Positions 41,561 through 53,297 of a DNA stretch of 64,000 bases are shown here, piece after piece. The stretch's first letter is position 1. Each line of letters starts with the position of its first letter. The DNA comes from Isoetes taiwanensis (Eukaryota > Streptophyta > Lycopodiopsida > Isoetales > Isoetaceae), in contig JAJEKV010000031.1 of the NCBI GenBank assembly GCA_021234155.1, positions 12,884,928 through 12,948,927 on the forward strand. Reading direction: 5' to 3'. The position numbers and the translations under genes are program-made. Under the pieces are notes generated by a model. The model had not been told where the DNA came from and made no database searches. It worked only from the letters and a program-made list of their open reading frames with translations.

Positions 41561-41755
41561 ATAAGTCAGTTTTCCTATTTCCTGCTAAGGACATACATCA
41601 TTATAGCATTCAAGAGCTTGTGCTAAAGATACACCATTGCCCATGGCACTGGGGCAATCTCTAGTGCTTTGGCACCTTGTTGTTTTAATCATCAGAAGAT
41701 ATGGTTTACTAGTTCATGAAAGTGTATTTTTATAACATAAAGTTTAGGTGGTTTA
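41561..41755. other. Spacer between LINE copies E and F
   Basis: 195 bp with no recognised feature. Confidence 0.5.
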
Positions 41756-42821
41756 GGAAGGAAGGAAGTATATTTTAACGTCCACGGAGGCCAACTGGCC
41801 TATGAGACGGAACATACAATATATCGGAAAGTATCCAAACACAAAAGAAAATCACAGAAACCCTGTACAATGTGTCTCTACCACTGGGACGAGAAAACCC
41901 CCCATGTGGGAGGAAAAACCCTTGTAGTAGGCGTTCAGAGGCCCTATCTGGACGCTCAAATTCCCTGTGCTATGAGGGACTCCCTGACGGTGGAGACTTG
42001 CAGAACGTAGGATGCGATGCAACCATTGGCGAAGCCAGCAATTGATGAATTGCTATCTCAGAGCATCTGAGATCGGCATGAGCTGCTCGGACGTGTGCAT
42101 ATGCCGGACATTCCTGTAGAGCATGGTGTTCGTCTTCTACTATCTGCATGTGACAGCACTGGCATAATCTCTCATGCCGGGGGATTCCCTGCCCTCCATC
42201 CGTACCCCAGCGGCCTGTCTCAATTCTGAGATGGTGGGACCCTGTCCTTATTGCAGCTATAGCTCTTCGTTTCTTGGTAGAGATGTGTGCCTTCAAATAC
42301 TGGTGGGGGCCATGTTCAAGCGACGGATTAACCTGCGTGTGGTAGTGCTCTGTTTTAGGCTTTGCAAGAGTGGGCGCATCCCACAAAGAGGTAGCAAAGC
42401 GCTCATTCAAATGCAGCTCCTGCTCCGCGATATCCGTCATATCCATAATCTGTTGATAGTCTATAGACCATCTTGCGAACCATCCCCTACAATGCTCTTG
42501 CCACACTCTCTTCAGATGTTGTGGCCCTTGTGCCAATAACAGAGCCCGGGGAGGAAGACGTTGTGCATCCATTCCGTCAACCTTATGGAAATACGCAAGG
42601 TGCATGCGCATAGCAGAATGCTGCAGGGGCCAAAAGCCAGTCTCATACAGCAAAATCGGATAAGGCACCGTGTCCTTGACGCCTAGGCTATATGTCAGGA
42701 AAGCCTTCTATACCCTCTCTAGCTTATCCCAAGTACCCTTGCTAACCGCTAGCCCCCAGACCTCTACCCCATACAGCAATACTGGTTCCACAAGTGCTCG
42801 AAACAGGTGTGCTTTGCGTGC

Positions 42822-43430
42822 CTAATCGCATAGATCTATTCTGTAACAGCTATTCTGTATTGCATACAGGGCTTTCCATCCCGCGCTGACCCTTCTTTCC
42901 ACACAGGCATCCCGTAGCATGTTAGCAAAGAAATCGATTCCCAGATACTTAAAGGTTCTTACAACTTCCATCCTTTGTCCTCTGTAATAGAAGTCTGAGA
43001 CATCATGCTGCGCAGACAGAATTGGCAACAGCTTGGTTTTCTGCTGGTTGACGGTCATTCCTGCTATGTCACAGAATTGACTGAGAGCATCCAAATGTTC
43101 CTGCATACTCCTAGCTGTATGGGACAATAAGCTCAGATCGTCTGCATAGAGCAACTGTTTTACTGTATATGCCTCTGGCAACTGCAGGCCACCACCTCCA
43201 TGTTCTTGCATCCAGGTCTCCAACTTGTCAATATAGAGTCCAAAAAGCGTGGGAGATAACGGGCATCCCTGTTTAATACCTATGGTGCTGTTCACCTGGT
43301 GATCTGACGCAGGCAAAGTGGCATATATTTCATTATAGAGCCGGTAGATGGCATTCTGCAAATCTTGTGGGACATGTAGCTCCTGCAAGCGTTGCCACAA
43401 CAGGTCCCGAGGGACCGTATCATACACCGT
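42822..43430 (-). pseudogene. LINE copy F reverse transcriptase palm/thumb
   Basis: Open for about 200 codons. The catalytic YADD box is intact at about 43140-43160 (LLYADDLSLL), preceded by IGIKQGCPLSPTLFGLYIDK and followed by MTVNQQKTKLLP and FKYLGIDF. This is the best-preserved RT of the window. It ends at a stop (CD-stop) near 42822, before the zinc-finger part. Confidence 0.88.
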
Positions 43431-43431
43431 C

Positions 43432-46400
43432 CACAAGGCCCCCAAAAAATAATCATTATCAGTTTTGTAGAATAGTTTTTACATAAAACCACTATAATAA
43501 ACAAATATCACTAAGTGGGTTAATGTGTTGAATAGCCACTACTAGTTACACATTGTGGTTATTGTGTATGTTTTGTTTTGCGAGTTTATTGTCATAGTTC
43601 ACCATCATAGTTCTTTATGGTAGTTTGCTTATTTGGTTTATTGCTATGTTTTAGGTGGGGGAGCCATAAACCACTATTAATTTTGGCTTTCACTTGTTCA
43701 TGCAACTTACAGTGGTTTCCTTATGAAGTTATCTACTCATTTTCAAATGAACCATGCAAGAAAATGTTTACTTCTTATTACAAAATACTAACTAACTATG
43801 GGTGGTTTTGTCACCAAGATAGTAAAGCCTTGCGCCTTAAACCTATTTTGTATCGAAATAAAAGCAATGGTGTCTTGGACAATGCAATTGGTAATGGTTT
43901 GTTAAATATAGGACATACGCAACTTGAAAGTTTATTGATGCTTTGTTAGATCAATCGATATTGGTTTATACATCATCTTAACAAATATTTCGGAACGTCC
44001 CATTATTATTGTAGAGTAGAAAGATTCTTAATGATGTATACGAAACCATTTTACGAAAAATAATGCAATTTTTTATATTAAAACATCGAGGATGTTCAAA
44101 AGTAATGCAAAATTTAACAAACCATTGTTATTACAAGAATCTAAAAATATACATAAATGTAGATCTAGGGATTTGAACCCTCGTATTTTCCAATTCTTGT
44201 GAGAAGTTGACATTTTGAAATGAGATAACTACTAAAGAAACTTTTTTTCGCAGAAACTTTATATCAGATATTTGTTGAAGGACACTTTTGTGTGCTGAAA
44301 GAGTTGATAGTCAGAATTCACACCACATAGGAATATGCCAAGCTTTAAGAGGGGAAAGAGCCACCAAAGCAAGAACTCCCATAGATGTGCCAAAAACCTA
44401 GAATTTTCTGAAAGCTTGTCCTACCCATGGAATATTGCGCTACGCCATATATTGGAGGATATCCCTGCGTGTAAACAAGATAATAAGAAAATATCATAAG
44501 CCGTACACAACTTTGTGCACACTGATTCCCAACCATTAATAACAACTACAAGATTACACAAAGGGCATACAATGTAGATAAGAAACTGCAATGATATACA
44601 TCAAATCGCAATCATAATTGTGAGCACACACTGGCAACATGGCTTTCAGAAGACCAAATCCCTCTGTTTGTAAAACATACATGAAGCTGAACCTGATTTT
44701 ACAACCATCCATGCATACACAGATCTGCAATAAGCATAAAAAAATTGAAACATTTAAAGAACTCCAAAATACCATTTCCACAAGAACCGTAAGAACACTG
44801 CATTGATTGACTGCACTTGCTTGCATCCAGAAAGCCATGATTAGATTCTAATACACAACTCACATTTTTAACAAGCTGGATGGAAGAACACATAGAAGAA
44901 GATCTATAAGCTCCAGACACCATTACTTTTCACAACAGAATTTACAGAGGGCCAGAACATCAATTGTTGTACCTGGAATTATGTTTCTGTCTGAGGGCCA
45001 GAGTTAAGATGATACCTTGAACTTGAATACCATGAATAAGTTCATACCATGAAGACTCTAAGTTTCTCATATGGTAAAGCATTGCAATTTAGCACTTCGA
45101 AAGCTTGGAGTGGCAGGAAGGAGAACGTGGAAAATGCACACAGAGAAGATCGTCTGATATTCAGATCTGCAAAGGAGTGAATATAAGACGCATAGTCCAT
45201 GAGTAAATATTTGATTCATCAAGGTGGATCGCCAAGCCACCGACCTTGAGGTCTTCAAAATCCTAATCCTGTGATTGCATAACACATATCCAGGGCGTAG
45301 ATAATCACAAAATAGAGCAAGCAAAGATAAAATGACCTGCCAAAATCATGGAACAACATGTTGAGAAGAAAAATTAGAGCGGAGTTTTGCCGTAGTCAGC
45401 ATATGTTCCTGCAGAAGCTCCATTGCTGTGTGGAGTTACAATGATCTGGCCTGTCATAGACAAAAAAAAACGAAATGCAGACACAAAGAATCTGTGCCCC
45501 AAAGACGAGCAACCTACATTCCAATCAAATGCAACATACCGGTAGTCGGTGAGGATCTGCCATTGCATCAAGACTGTTCGGGACCTATCTCCGGCGCCAT
45601 GCCGTTCTGAACCTAAACCCAGATCGAAAAGCATTTGCCATTCTGAACCCTAACCCCAATTTCGAAAATCACTTGCCTGCATATTTTCGAAATTATATAA
45701 AGCATTTTCCTTTTTTCGGTCCGCCTAAAAAAAAAAAAGCTATTTTTCTCCCCGAACATGGGCTCCAACATGCCAAGGTAGCTCAAACATGCCGCGTTAG
45801 GATTTTGAGTCACTAGAATTTTGAAACCAAAGACAACAGATAGTCGCTCAGGCAGGTCTTCCAAACAGATTGGCGGAATTCCTAACGAACTGGCGGAATG
45901 CTTGTGGACCACTAGTAACGTGTTGGATATGAAGCGGAACTCCTCCAATCTACAAAACATTTGAGCAAAAGAGCATATAAGCTTCTTAAACATGATTTAA
46001 GCTGATTACCTTGGTTCTAGGGTTCGAGGGAGTATTTCGCGAAGGAGGCCCGAGTATTTCCATTTTTTCTTCATGTATTACCGTATACGGATATTTGAGC
46101 CTTTTAATAATGGTTGTTTTACAGGTCTCGAGGGCTAAAAATAAAAAGGCTTAGGTCATTTCAAGGATCCAATATTAGGAGTAGCCATGCACGCATTAAT
46201 GGGACCTCTAGGAACATTGGCTATGGATTTTGCATAGTACATATCTTGAATGAAGTGAGGGCGACGTCATCGAGGTATATTTGGAAGCGAGGCAACAGAA
46301 TAATGGGGCAAGGAGTGAGGGCAAAAACCAATATTGAAGCAATGGTAATGGAATAAGTGTAAAAATGAGAAGGTGGAGTTTTGATGGTTAAAAGTGTTTC

Positions 46401-47651
46401 ACAAAGAGTGAAGGGTAATGGATATGAAAGAGATAGTGGCATGGGTTTTGACCACAATAGCCAAGGTGTAAAACTTTTAACATAAAAGGTATGGAGTATG
46501 AATTGAAATGGTGGAAATGGATGGCTTATGGTAGTATATATAGGAATAAAGAGAGAAATGGGCTAGGTAAAAATTCTCAAAGGGGGATATATGGCAATGT
46601 GGGCATAATGAAGGTGAAAATAGGAAAATGGCTAGGCTAAGAAGAGGCAAAGGTGAATATTTGGCAAAAGTGAGCATAGTGGAATAAAAATGGAATGTGG
46701 ATAGGGAAGTGGAGAAAATGACTAGGGCTTAGAAGCATGTACCATGGGGTCTTTCAAGCTTTAACTTCGAAACTTCAAATGAGCATCTTCCAATCTTCCT
46801 AACCCAGTGTCTTCTAGAACATGCCTTGACCAAATGTTTAACCTTAAATATAATACCTTTTATGAAGTTTGACCTTGAAGATGAATTTCTCTTGACCTTC
46901 ACACCAATGTTACCTACAAAGGTCTTCCAAACTCCGACCTAGTCTTAAAGCTTAGAGCAATAGTAGTTAGTGTGTTGCCCTTTGGGGGCAACAAGCCCCC
47001 ATTCACCTTATATTGCATGTCTACATGAGGACTTGAACTTGAGACCTTTACGGCATCGATCAAGTGAACCAAACAATTAACCTCAATCATCAACGTCAAT
47101 AGACAATAATACATTTTAATATAGACCATGATGATATATAATATGACTCCTTGCACAAAGTTCATAAAACATTTGCCCATCACAACACCCATAGAAAACA
47201 AAACAAAAAAAATATATATATAAATAACCAGTTGTCCTTATATCTCATTCAACCGACCACATCATCATAAAGCTTGAACACCCATAAAACATGTGCCCAA
47301 TGAGCTTAAATGTCTTAAATCCATGCCATATACATGATATTGGGTATAATAAAACTAGCATCCAAAACACGATATATTTAAGATACTTTTAACAAACTAT
47401 TACTAGTTTTAATATACCACTATTGTATGCATGAAACTATCTTATAAACCTTAGCTAGCTTTAAGAATCCATTATAGTTCCAATAACCAACATGGATAAC
47501 CATGTCATAAATCACTATAATCTCAACAAACCACTATGGGATGTGGTTTTCTCCTATCAAATAAATTCGTGCATGAAAAACCACATATACCATGGTTTTT
47601 AAGCATTTTGATGCCAGTTTAATGTAATAGTTCATTTTTGGGCTCCTTGTG
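43432..47651. mobile_element. 4.2-kb CAC-ended DNA transposon (CACTA/CMC-like), non-autonomous
   Basis: The element begins CACAAGGCCCCCAAAAAA (43432) and ends in the reverse complement of CACAAGGAGCCCAAAAAT (47651). GTC flanks both sides (43429-43431 and 47652-47654), a 3-bp duplication as in CMC elements. Removing the element with one GTC copy leaves the LINE reading frame continuous, which fixes the borders. AACCACTAT-type subterminal words recur near both ends (for example 43488, 43670 and, reversed or direct, 47432, 47562), as in CACTA elements. No transposase was recognised. The TIR starts CACAA rather than CACTA, so superfamily membership is inferred from duplication length and subterminal repeats. 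Confidence 0.85.
44550..46060 (-). other. Exon-like sequence carried by the CAC-ended transposon
   Basis: Inside the transposon the minus strand shows possible gene structure: AACCCTAGAACCAAG|GTAATC (donor near 46010), CGACTACCG|GTATGTTGC (donor near 45539) and TTTTTGTCTATGACAG|GCCAG (acceptor near 45450). Coding frames between them are short and none is recognised. They may be captured host exons or untranslated exons. I could not build a frame that joins across these junctions. Confidence 0.35.
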
Positions 47652-47654
47652 GTC

Positions 47655-49080
47655 GTAAAATCCACGAAACATCAACACAAGTCACGTCGTGCATTGCGGC
47701 TAGCTTCCATAAGGATTTTGAGAGTAAAAATATGATCACTCGTGGAGTGGGCAGGGCGAAAACCTGTCTGGCCAACTGCATGCACTCCAGCTTCCTCCGC
47801 CCATTGCATTAACTTCTTCTCCAGCACACCTGCTAGAAGTTTTGCGAGTAACAGGCTCACCATGATCATACGGTAGTTGGTGGAGTCATCCCTACTTCCC
47901 GTCTTATGAATAGGGGTGACCTTGCTAACCATCCATTCCTGTGGGAGGCCCTCTCTGATGGCCTGATTGATTATCCCTGTCAAAGGCGCAAGCAAAGCTG
48001 GCCCACCCCATTTCAACAGCTCGACCTGAAGTCCCTGCGAGTCCTTTGCTTTACATTAGCAAGATGCCTAAGACCCTGGTGGGTGTCCTCCTCTGAAAGC
48101 TGTAGTGTTTCTCCTAGCTGATCTGGTACGTCAGCGATTGCTCCTGGGGGGGCATACAACTCCTCCAACCGTTGTCTCCACTGGTCTGAGGTAACATTGC
48201 CAGGTGGTTGATGCCTCTTATACAGCACTCTACGCCAAAAGGCTTTTGGCAAGTCATCAGCAGATCAAACATGTGTTGCTGATTTTCTGCAATGTAGCGA
48301 TGCTTTTTGGATTTCAAGAATGCCTTATAGTCCCTAATGGCACATTTCGGAGCTGTGGATCCGAGATGGTGCGTAGTCGACTCTTTAGAGCCTTATATTG
48401 GGCGGTCAAACCGGGGGTTTTGAGGGAATTGCGCAGCCAGATGTCCCTTGGGGGGCTTTTTTTGCAAAGCATTCAGCTGGGCTGCCGCGAGAAAAAGGCC
48501 TTCACCAACCATTCACACTTATCATGCAATGTATATAGGGCATCAATCCCTTGTAGCTCACGTTCAAGTGCCACCTCATATCCTGCTTGCTTCCCGATAG
48601 TTGAGGTGTATCCCAAACCCCGAGGGCACGTCTCCCTGTGGCCACGCCACCGAGTGCCTCAATCCAAAGTGACATAAAGTGGATAATGGTCGACCACGTC
48701 TCTTCATCTCTTGTTCACGTACTTTTCGTCGCGAAATCTCTAATGATATCAAGTCTCGCACCTTTGGAGCTAGAGATAGTCCACCACGGCTCCACCATCG
48801 CCCCCGCCGCACGCGCAAGTGAAGCCCCCGATGCGCCACCATCGAGCATACCATTGCAGATCACCATGTCAAAGATCTGGCTCCAGATGCTCCGGAGACT
48901 GTATCCTGGGAGCGTCTTGCATGCTGGGATGCCTCTGTTTCTAGCCAAAGTGGGTTGGAGTCAGCATTTCCCTGCAAGGTGACCGACTGCCACTGTGTCG
49001 TACATGCATTGAAATCTCCTAATAAAAACACATGACCCTCCTGGCGATACTGCTCTATGTCATTATACAGTTCCCTATAG
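47655..49080 (-). pseudogene. LINE copy F endonuclease and RT fingers
   Basis: GDFNA with surrounding YRELYNDIEQYRQEGHVFLL (about 49000-49075) marks the EEP-type endonuclease, and SLRSIWSQIFDMVICNGML continues it in another frame. RT fingers end CFVDF just before the insertion point at 47654. At least two frame shifts lie in the endonuclease and one near 48015. Confidence 0.82.
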
Positions 49081-49085
49081 GGGGT

Positions 49086-49860
49086 ACATTGTATGAAAAA
49101 GAGTATGAAAATAGGGCAAAAAAGAGTCTTTACAATTCATGTATTTCAAGAACGGTTTTTTTGGGGTCCCACAACGCCTTCCGAAGGTGTGATGTAGCAG
49201 GCCAATTTTAGAAGGTAAGGTTATCATCGGTCAGCCACAGGCCAATTTTAGAAGGTAAGGTTATCATCGGTCTGGTTGAGGCTGATAACAAAAAATGCAT
49301 GACCGATGTTGTACATCTGAGGCCAAATATTTGCACGTAAGGCCGAGGCCCACTAGGGCCGAAGGCTGGGCCGAGTCCTTACGTATAAATATCTGGCTAG
49401 GACGTATAACCGAGGCCACACATCTTTGGTTATCGGCCAAGGCAAATACCAAACCACCTTTTCGGCCTGATAAATAATTATTTTAGCACGGATAACTAGA
49501 GTCATTACTCCTAGGAGTGATAACTTAATTATCAGACTCTCCCTTTACAATAGAGTTGCTATCCTTAGTTTGCCCGGTCTTTGTTCTTCTGTTGTTTTCA
49601 ATAGAGAGTTCGATAAGGTATGTTTTGCTATCCTTAGCTTGCCCGGTCTTTGTTCTTCTGTTGTTTTCGGAAGGTTTCAGGTATGGCCGCATAGGGAAGT
49701 GTTTGGCATGAACGAGCTTAAGGTTTCATCCATGGCCGGACTTTAGAAGCCGATGGCAGTTGTTTTGCGGATATGGCCATCTCTTGCTTAGCTTGAAGCT
49801 TTGAAGTAAGTAATAAGCTGAATACTGCATGATGTAGGTCGTTTTGGGGCCTGAATCCCC
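49086..49860. other. Repeat-bearing stretch, no gene
   Basis: It contains two local direct duplications: CAGGCCAATTTTAGAAGGTA through ATCATCGGTC at 49198-49232 and 49238-49272 (period 40), and TTGCTATCCTTAG(T/C)TTGCC through TTCTGTTGTTTTC at about 49555-49601 and 49628-49674 (period 73). A TATAAATA word lies at 49383. Part of an old LTR is possible, but no borders were found. Confidence 0.5.
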
Positions 49861-50010
49861 AGACTCTGCATATTGTTTTCGAGCAAGTTAAATCCATGGA
49901 GTTGCTATGGAGCGTCTGATTCTGTCATTCAAACATATGATTTCATTTATCATGTAGGAGTTCAAATCTTGCATGTTTCTATTGTTTTCATTGTTCTTTA
50001 TTGCTTGCAG

Positions 50011-50073
50011 AAATATGGCTGGAAAATGGGAGGAAAGAAAGCATGTCAACTCTACTGTAATGATTGTGGACAG
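50011..50073 (+). pseudogene. Isolated 21-codon Cys-rich exon, product unknown
   Basis: A pyrimidine-rich tract ending TTGCTTGCAG precedes KYGWKMGGKKACQLYCNDCG then CAG|GTATGC. The frame is open for exactly 21 codons, with a C-x3-C-x2-C arrangement suggestive of a small zinc-binding segment. Flanking exons were not found, so it may be an internal exon of a longer gene or a relic. Confidence 0.4.
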
Positions 50074-51395
50074 GTATGCAAAATACAAATTCAGAAAGAA
50101 AACTGAAAAAATATAGTGCTTTGGCAACTTAACTTCTGTTGGCTATTATATTGGCTGAGAAATGTGTGATTCTGTTGCATTTGAATGCTCCCCTTCCTTT
50201 AAGGGACAGGCCTCATGGTATGCGCAAAGCGCAAGGGTTCGAATCTCCAAGGTCATTTCATTCATACGATTTCATTTATACAGGTTACTTGGGCCATAAG
50301 CCAGATGGAGCAGCTTCAACAATAGGGCACCTGTATATTCTATTCTATATCTTCCTTGGAGGTTGCTTCGGCTGCAAGCCATGGCCAATTTATGGGAAAG
50401 CTCAGTGTATTCTACTCCTGTGGATCAACCATGTATTCATTTCATTTTCTAAGATCGAGAAGACAAAAAAATGGAGCCACCTAACCGTTTGACCCCATCC
50501 AACGTCTAGGGCTAGGATGAACCAGGAGGCTTATGCTTTGGAATATTCCCAAATCCAAAGGTTGGACATACCGCCATATTATAACTCTTCGTATAATTTG
50601 GGCACAAAGAAAAGATCGATTGGTTCTGTTAATCTGAAACACTACATAAGTAATTCAATGTAAAACAAAAACATCATTTAGATAGCTCATTCCATTTGTT
50701 CACAATAACTTGGGAGTTTTATTGCACTTGAAACAAATGCACTTTTTGGAGGATGCAAACGATTAAATGGAGGCTATGCCTGCTACCTACAGGGATCAAT
50801 CTTATGCATGCATGACATTCCAATTTCCAAAAGTCTTCAATAGATAAGTCTTCAATAGAACCAAACGCCTTTTAAAAACAAATTAGCTGTAAATTAAATA
50901 CATATTGCTTTCAGAGCTAGTATATGAATGCAAGTTTTACAAAGTAAAGCTAGAACTTCTATTTGTTGAAAAAACCTAAAATAAAATTATATAGAATTCA
51001 TTGTTGACAATGCTTATACTTATGTGTAACTCGTTCTCAGGTAATTTGCTGCTGCATAATTCAGCCATATTAACAACATGTAAACCTTATCAGTCCAATA
51101 TTGCATGCAAAACTACTTGTTTGCCCATTTTCCAGAATTGTGAATTACTGGTACATTTGAGGCTTTGCCATCAAAAGCATAACTGGATGCATTAATGTGA
51201 CAACAAGCTTGCACCAGTGTAATAAATTGAGTATCACCACTCCGAAGGCAGACTTAGAATTCCAATAATCCAATGCACAAAAGATGTCACAGTTTAATGA
51301 TTGTCCCTGTGTGCAGGAGCATATTTTTGCACAGTACTTATTGTTCACTCTTTGGATAATTTGAATGAGAGCCATTTGTGGGGTGCCCAAATGAA
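50074..51395. other. 1.3-kb stretch without recognised gene
   Basis: GGTTCGAATCT at about 50237 matches a Pol III B box, with no convincing A box upstream. A SINE is possible but unsupported. Confidence 0.4.
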
Positions 51396-51401
51396 AAAAA
51401 G

Positions 51402-51560
51402 TCACTGCTTGAACCAGCAAGAAGCGGCTACTTCCATGGAGGTTGTCGCGTCATTTGTGCTCAAGGGAAGAAAATTTAAGTCATCACTGCTTCAAACAGC
51501 AAGAAACGGCTACTTCAATGGAGATTGTTCCAGCATTTGTGCTTGAGAAAAAAAATTGGT
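51402..51560. repeat. Tandem ~83-bp duplication
   Basis: CACTGCTTGAACCAGCAAGA through TCATTTGTGCTCAAGGGAAG is followed by CACTGCTTCAAACAGCAAGA through GCATTTGTGCTTGAGAAAA. About ten substitutions separate them. Confidence 0.85.
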
Positions 51561-52816
51561 CATGATTTAGTATTTCTTTGGCGAGTTGTGTATTACAAAC
51601 AGCTTTTCCAGCAGGTACATAAAATTTGAGCACAGGCCATAATGTGATACCCATTGCACTTCTACTCTGCAGAAACTACTCTGCAGAAGTTTCTGTGTCA
51701 GGAAAAGAACCAGTCTCGTGGCTATAAATATCGCGAACAAGAATTTCCCTAGGAATTGCCATCATTTGTTCACATCTGTAGCCTGACCCAAATTCAACTA
51801 TTAAGTCAAGAATGTCTGTCATGGCAGGTCTGTCAGTAGGACATGCTTGAGTGCATGCAATAGCCAATTTTAATACGGATGTTACTTGCAATAAGGGCAC
51901 ACTTTGTTGCAGCCTTGGATCCAATATACTTTCCAATGATCCATCTGCTAGGGCTTTCTGCACCCATAGAATGATATCCAATCCATTGCAGAAAACTACG
52001 GCAGTGGGTGATTTGCCTGTAAGGAGTTCTAGAAGAAGAATCCCATAGCTGTAGACATCAGCCTTTGTAGAAAGAACACCTCTGTTTGCAACTTCTGCAA
52101 GCAAAAATATAAGCATGTTAAAATAACTCTAAAGTGTAATAGAATTCAAATTTTTGGAACGAAGATACAACGCCGAACAGAATTGCAATAAAATGACATG
52201 GCTCAATTTCTTGCAACTTGTTTCTGCATGCCCTCAAAGCCTTGTGACATATGACATGCTATATGGATTGTTTAATAGAAAAAATTAGGGTACTAAATGG
52301 CACTTGAAATGACAAGCATTGAGATCCAGAAATGGGGTCACTGATAGGGTTGTTTAGAAGAAATTGAAAAATTGGATGTGGACTACTTAACTAGAAGCAA
52401 GTACCTGGTGCAGCATAGCCAGTACTCCATGCAGGGGATGTAGGTATTTGGCTTTCAAGGCATGCGCATCCAAAATCTGCAATATGAGCTTCTAGTTCAT
52501 CATCCAAAAGTATGTTGCTAGGTTTGATGTCACCATGAACAAAAGCTTGTTGCATATCATGATGCAAATAAGCCAGCCCCTTTGCAATCCCTAGGGCAAT
52601 TTGGTACCTTCGATCCCAGCTAAAACTGCAGCTTGCATGCTTAGAAATAGGTTCTTGAAGGCTTCCATTGGCCATAAGAGGAAAAAGGAGTGCCATGGTA
52701 TTGCCATCAGAAACATACCCTAAAAGCTTCAAAATGTTCCTGTGTCTTAACTCACTCATGAACTTCAACTCTGTTAGAAAACTCTGCCTACCTATTAGTT
52801 CAAATACCTTAACAGC

Positions 52817-52994
52817 TGTGGGAGAGGGAGCATAGTCTAGTGGGAGAGATTGTAACGGACCCATGGGAGACCGCTCGAGTAGATCTTGGTGTGCGTTCCC
52901 GAGACACCGGCATAAATGGGTAGAAGCGACTACTCATAAACGTCTAGACGGTTTTGCCCAGTTGGTTAAGGGCATGTCGGTTAGGAACGTTACA
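52817..52994 (+). repeat. TRIM segment 0 (divergent 5' LTR-like unit)
   Basis: It starts TGTGGGAGAGGG directly after target copy ACAGC and ends GAACGTTACA before the primer site. An internal TGTAACGGACCC at 52851 pairs with the CGTTACA end, so the true LTR might start there. It has a D-arm-like stretch GCCCAGTTGGTTAAGGGC near 52957. Confidence 0.7.
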
Positions 52995-53120
52995 TTTGGT
53001 ATCAGAGCAAAGCTTGGCCAGTGGAAAGCCCAACTCCCGCAGTGGTGGAGTTGCCCGAGGAGGGGAGCATGTGGATTGTGGTGAAGGCTGGAATGGATTG
53101 GTGTGCCCATTAAGGGGGAA

Positions 53121-53297
53121 TGTTGGAATGTTGGAGTATGTGTAATGGGCACACATGAAGAATGACTCAGTGGAGGAGTGCCGAAAGCCCATCAATGGGC
53201 CGGTAGCTCAGTGGTAGAGTACTTGGCTTGCAAGCAAGAGGTCCTGGGTTCGATCCCTAGCCTGTCCACCCAATCATAGAGGTCTCATTTCTCAACA
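53121..53297 (+). repeat. TRIM LTR 1
   Basis: 177 bp, TGTTGGAATG...CTCAACA, with a tRNA-like sequence in its middle (53198-53270). Confidence 0.9.
53198..53270 (+). tRNA. tRNA-like sequence in TRIM LTR 1, apparent anticodon TGC
   Basis: A cloverleaf can be drawn. The acceptor GGGCCGG pairs with CCTGTCC (one mismatch), the D arm is GCTCAGTGGTAGAGT and the anticodon stem CTTGG/GCAAG has one G-G mismatch with loop CTTGCAA. The T arm is CCTGGGTTCGATCCCTAG. Pol III A box (TAGCTCAGTGGTAGAG) and B box (GGTTCGATCCC) are perfect. The body looks like plant tRNA-Cys, but the anticodon position reads TGC (Ala). It lies wholly inside an LTR, so it is an element component rather than a dispersed host tRNA gene. 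Confidence 0.65.

Larger units (their letters stand above)
41756..49085 (-). mobile_element. Variable-tail LINE family, copy F, split by a DNA transposon
   Basis: This minus-strand LINE is about 3.1 kb once the 4.2-kb insertion (43432-47651) is set aside. Order: endonuclease (49080-48580, catalytic-type GDFNACTTQW near 49000-49035, then DMVICNGM), a linker (48252-48013, GNVTSDQWRQRLEELYAPPG), RT fingers (48016-47672: KVTPIHKTGSRDD, VGQTGFRPAHSTSDHIF), then RT palm and thumb (43430-42822: YDTVPRDLLW, IGIKQGCPLSPTLFGLYID, LLYADDLSLL). The zinc-finger tail follows (42668-41970: LRIETGRW, LCQCC...VEDEHHALQEC). The tail is (TTCC)3 at 41756-41769. It is 5'-truncated near 49085, with frame breaks near 48015 and 42700-42820. 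Confidence 0.9.

Noticed and set aside
45374-45634. Small host protein gene inside the CAC-ended transposon
   Set aside because: Possible exons do not join in frame from any ATG I could use, and no family is recognised.
50195-50500. tRNA-derived SINE
   Set aside because: A B-box-like GGTTCGAATCT is present, but there is no A box at proper spacing, no tail and no flanking duplication.
53198-53270. Ordinary host tRNA-Ala gene
   Set aside because: It lies entirely inside an LTR and is repeated at the same place in the second LTR; stems carry mismatches. I treat it as part of the TRIM.
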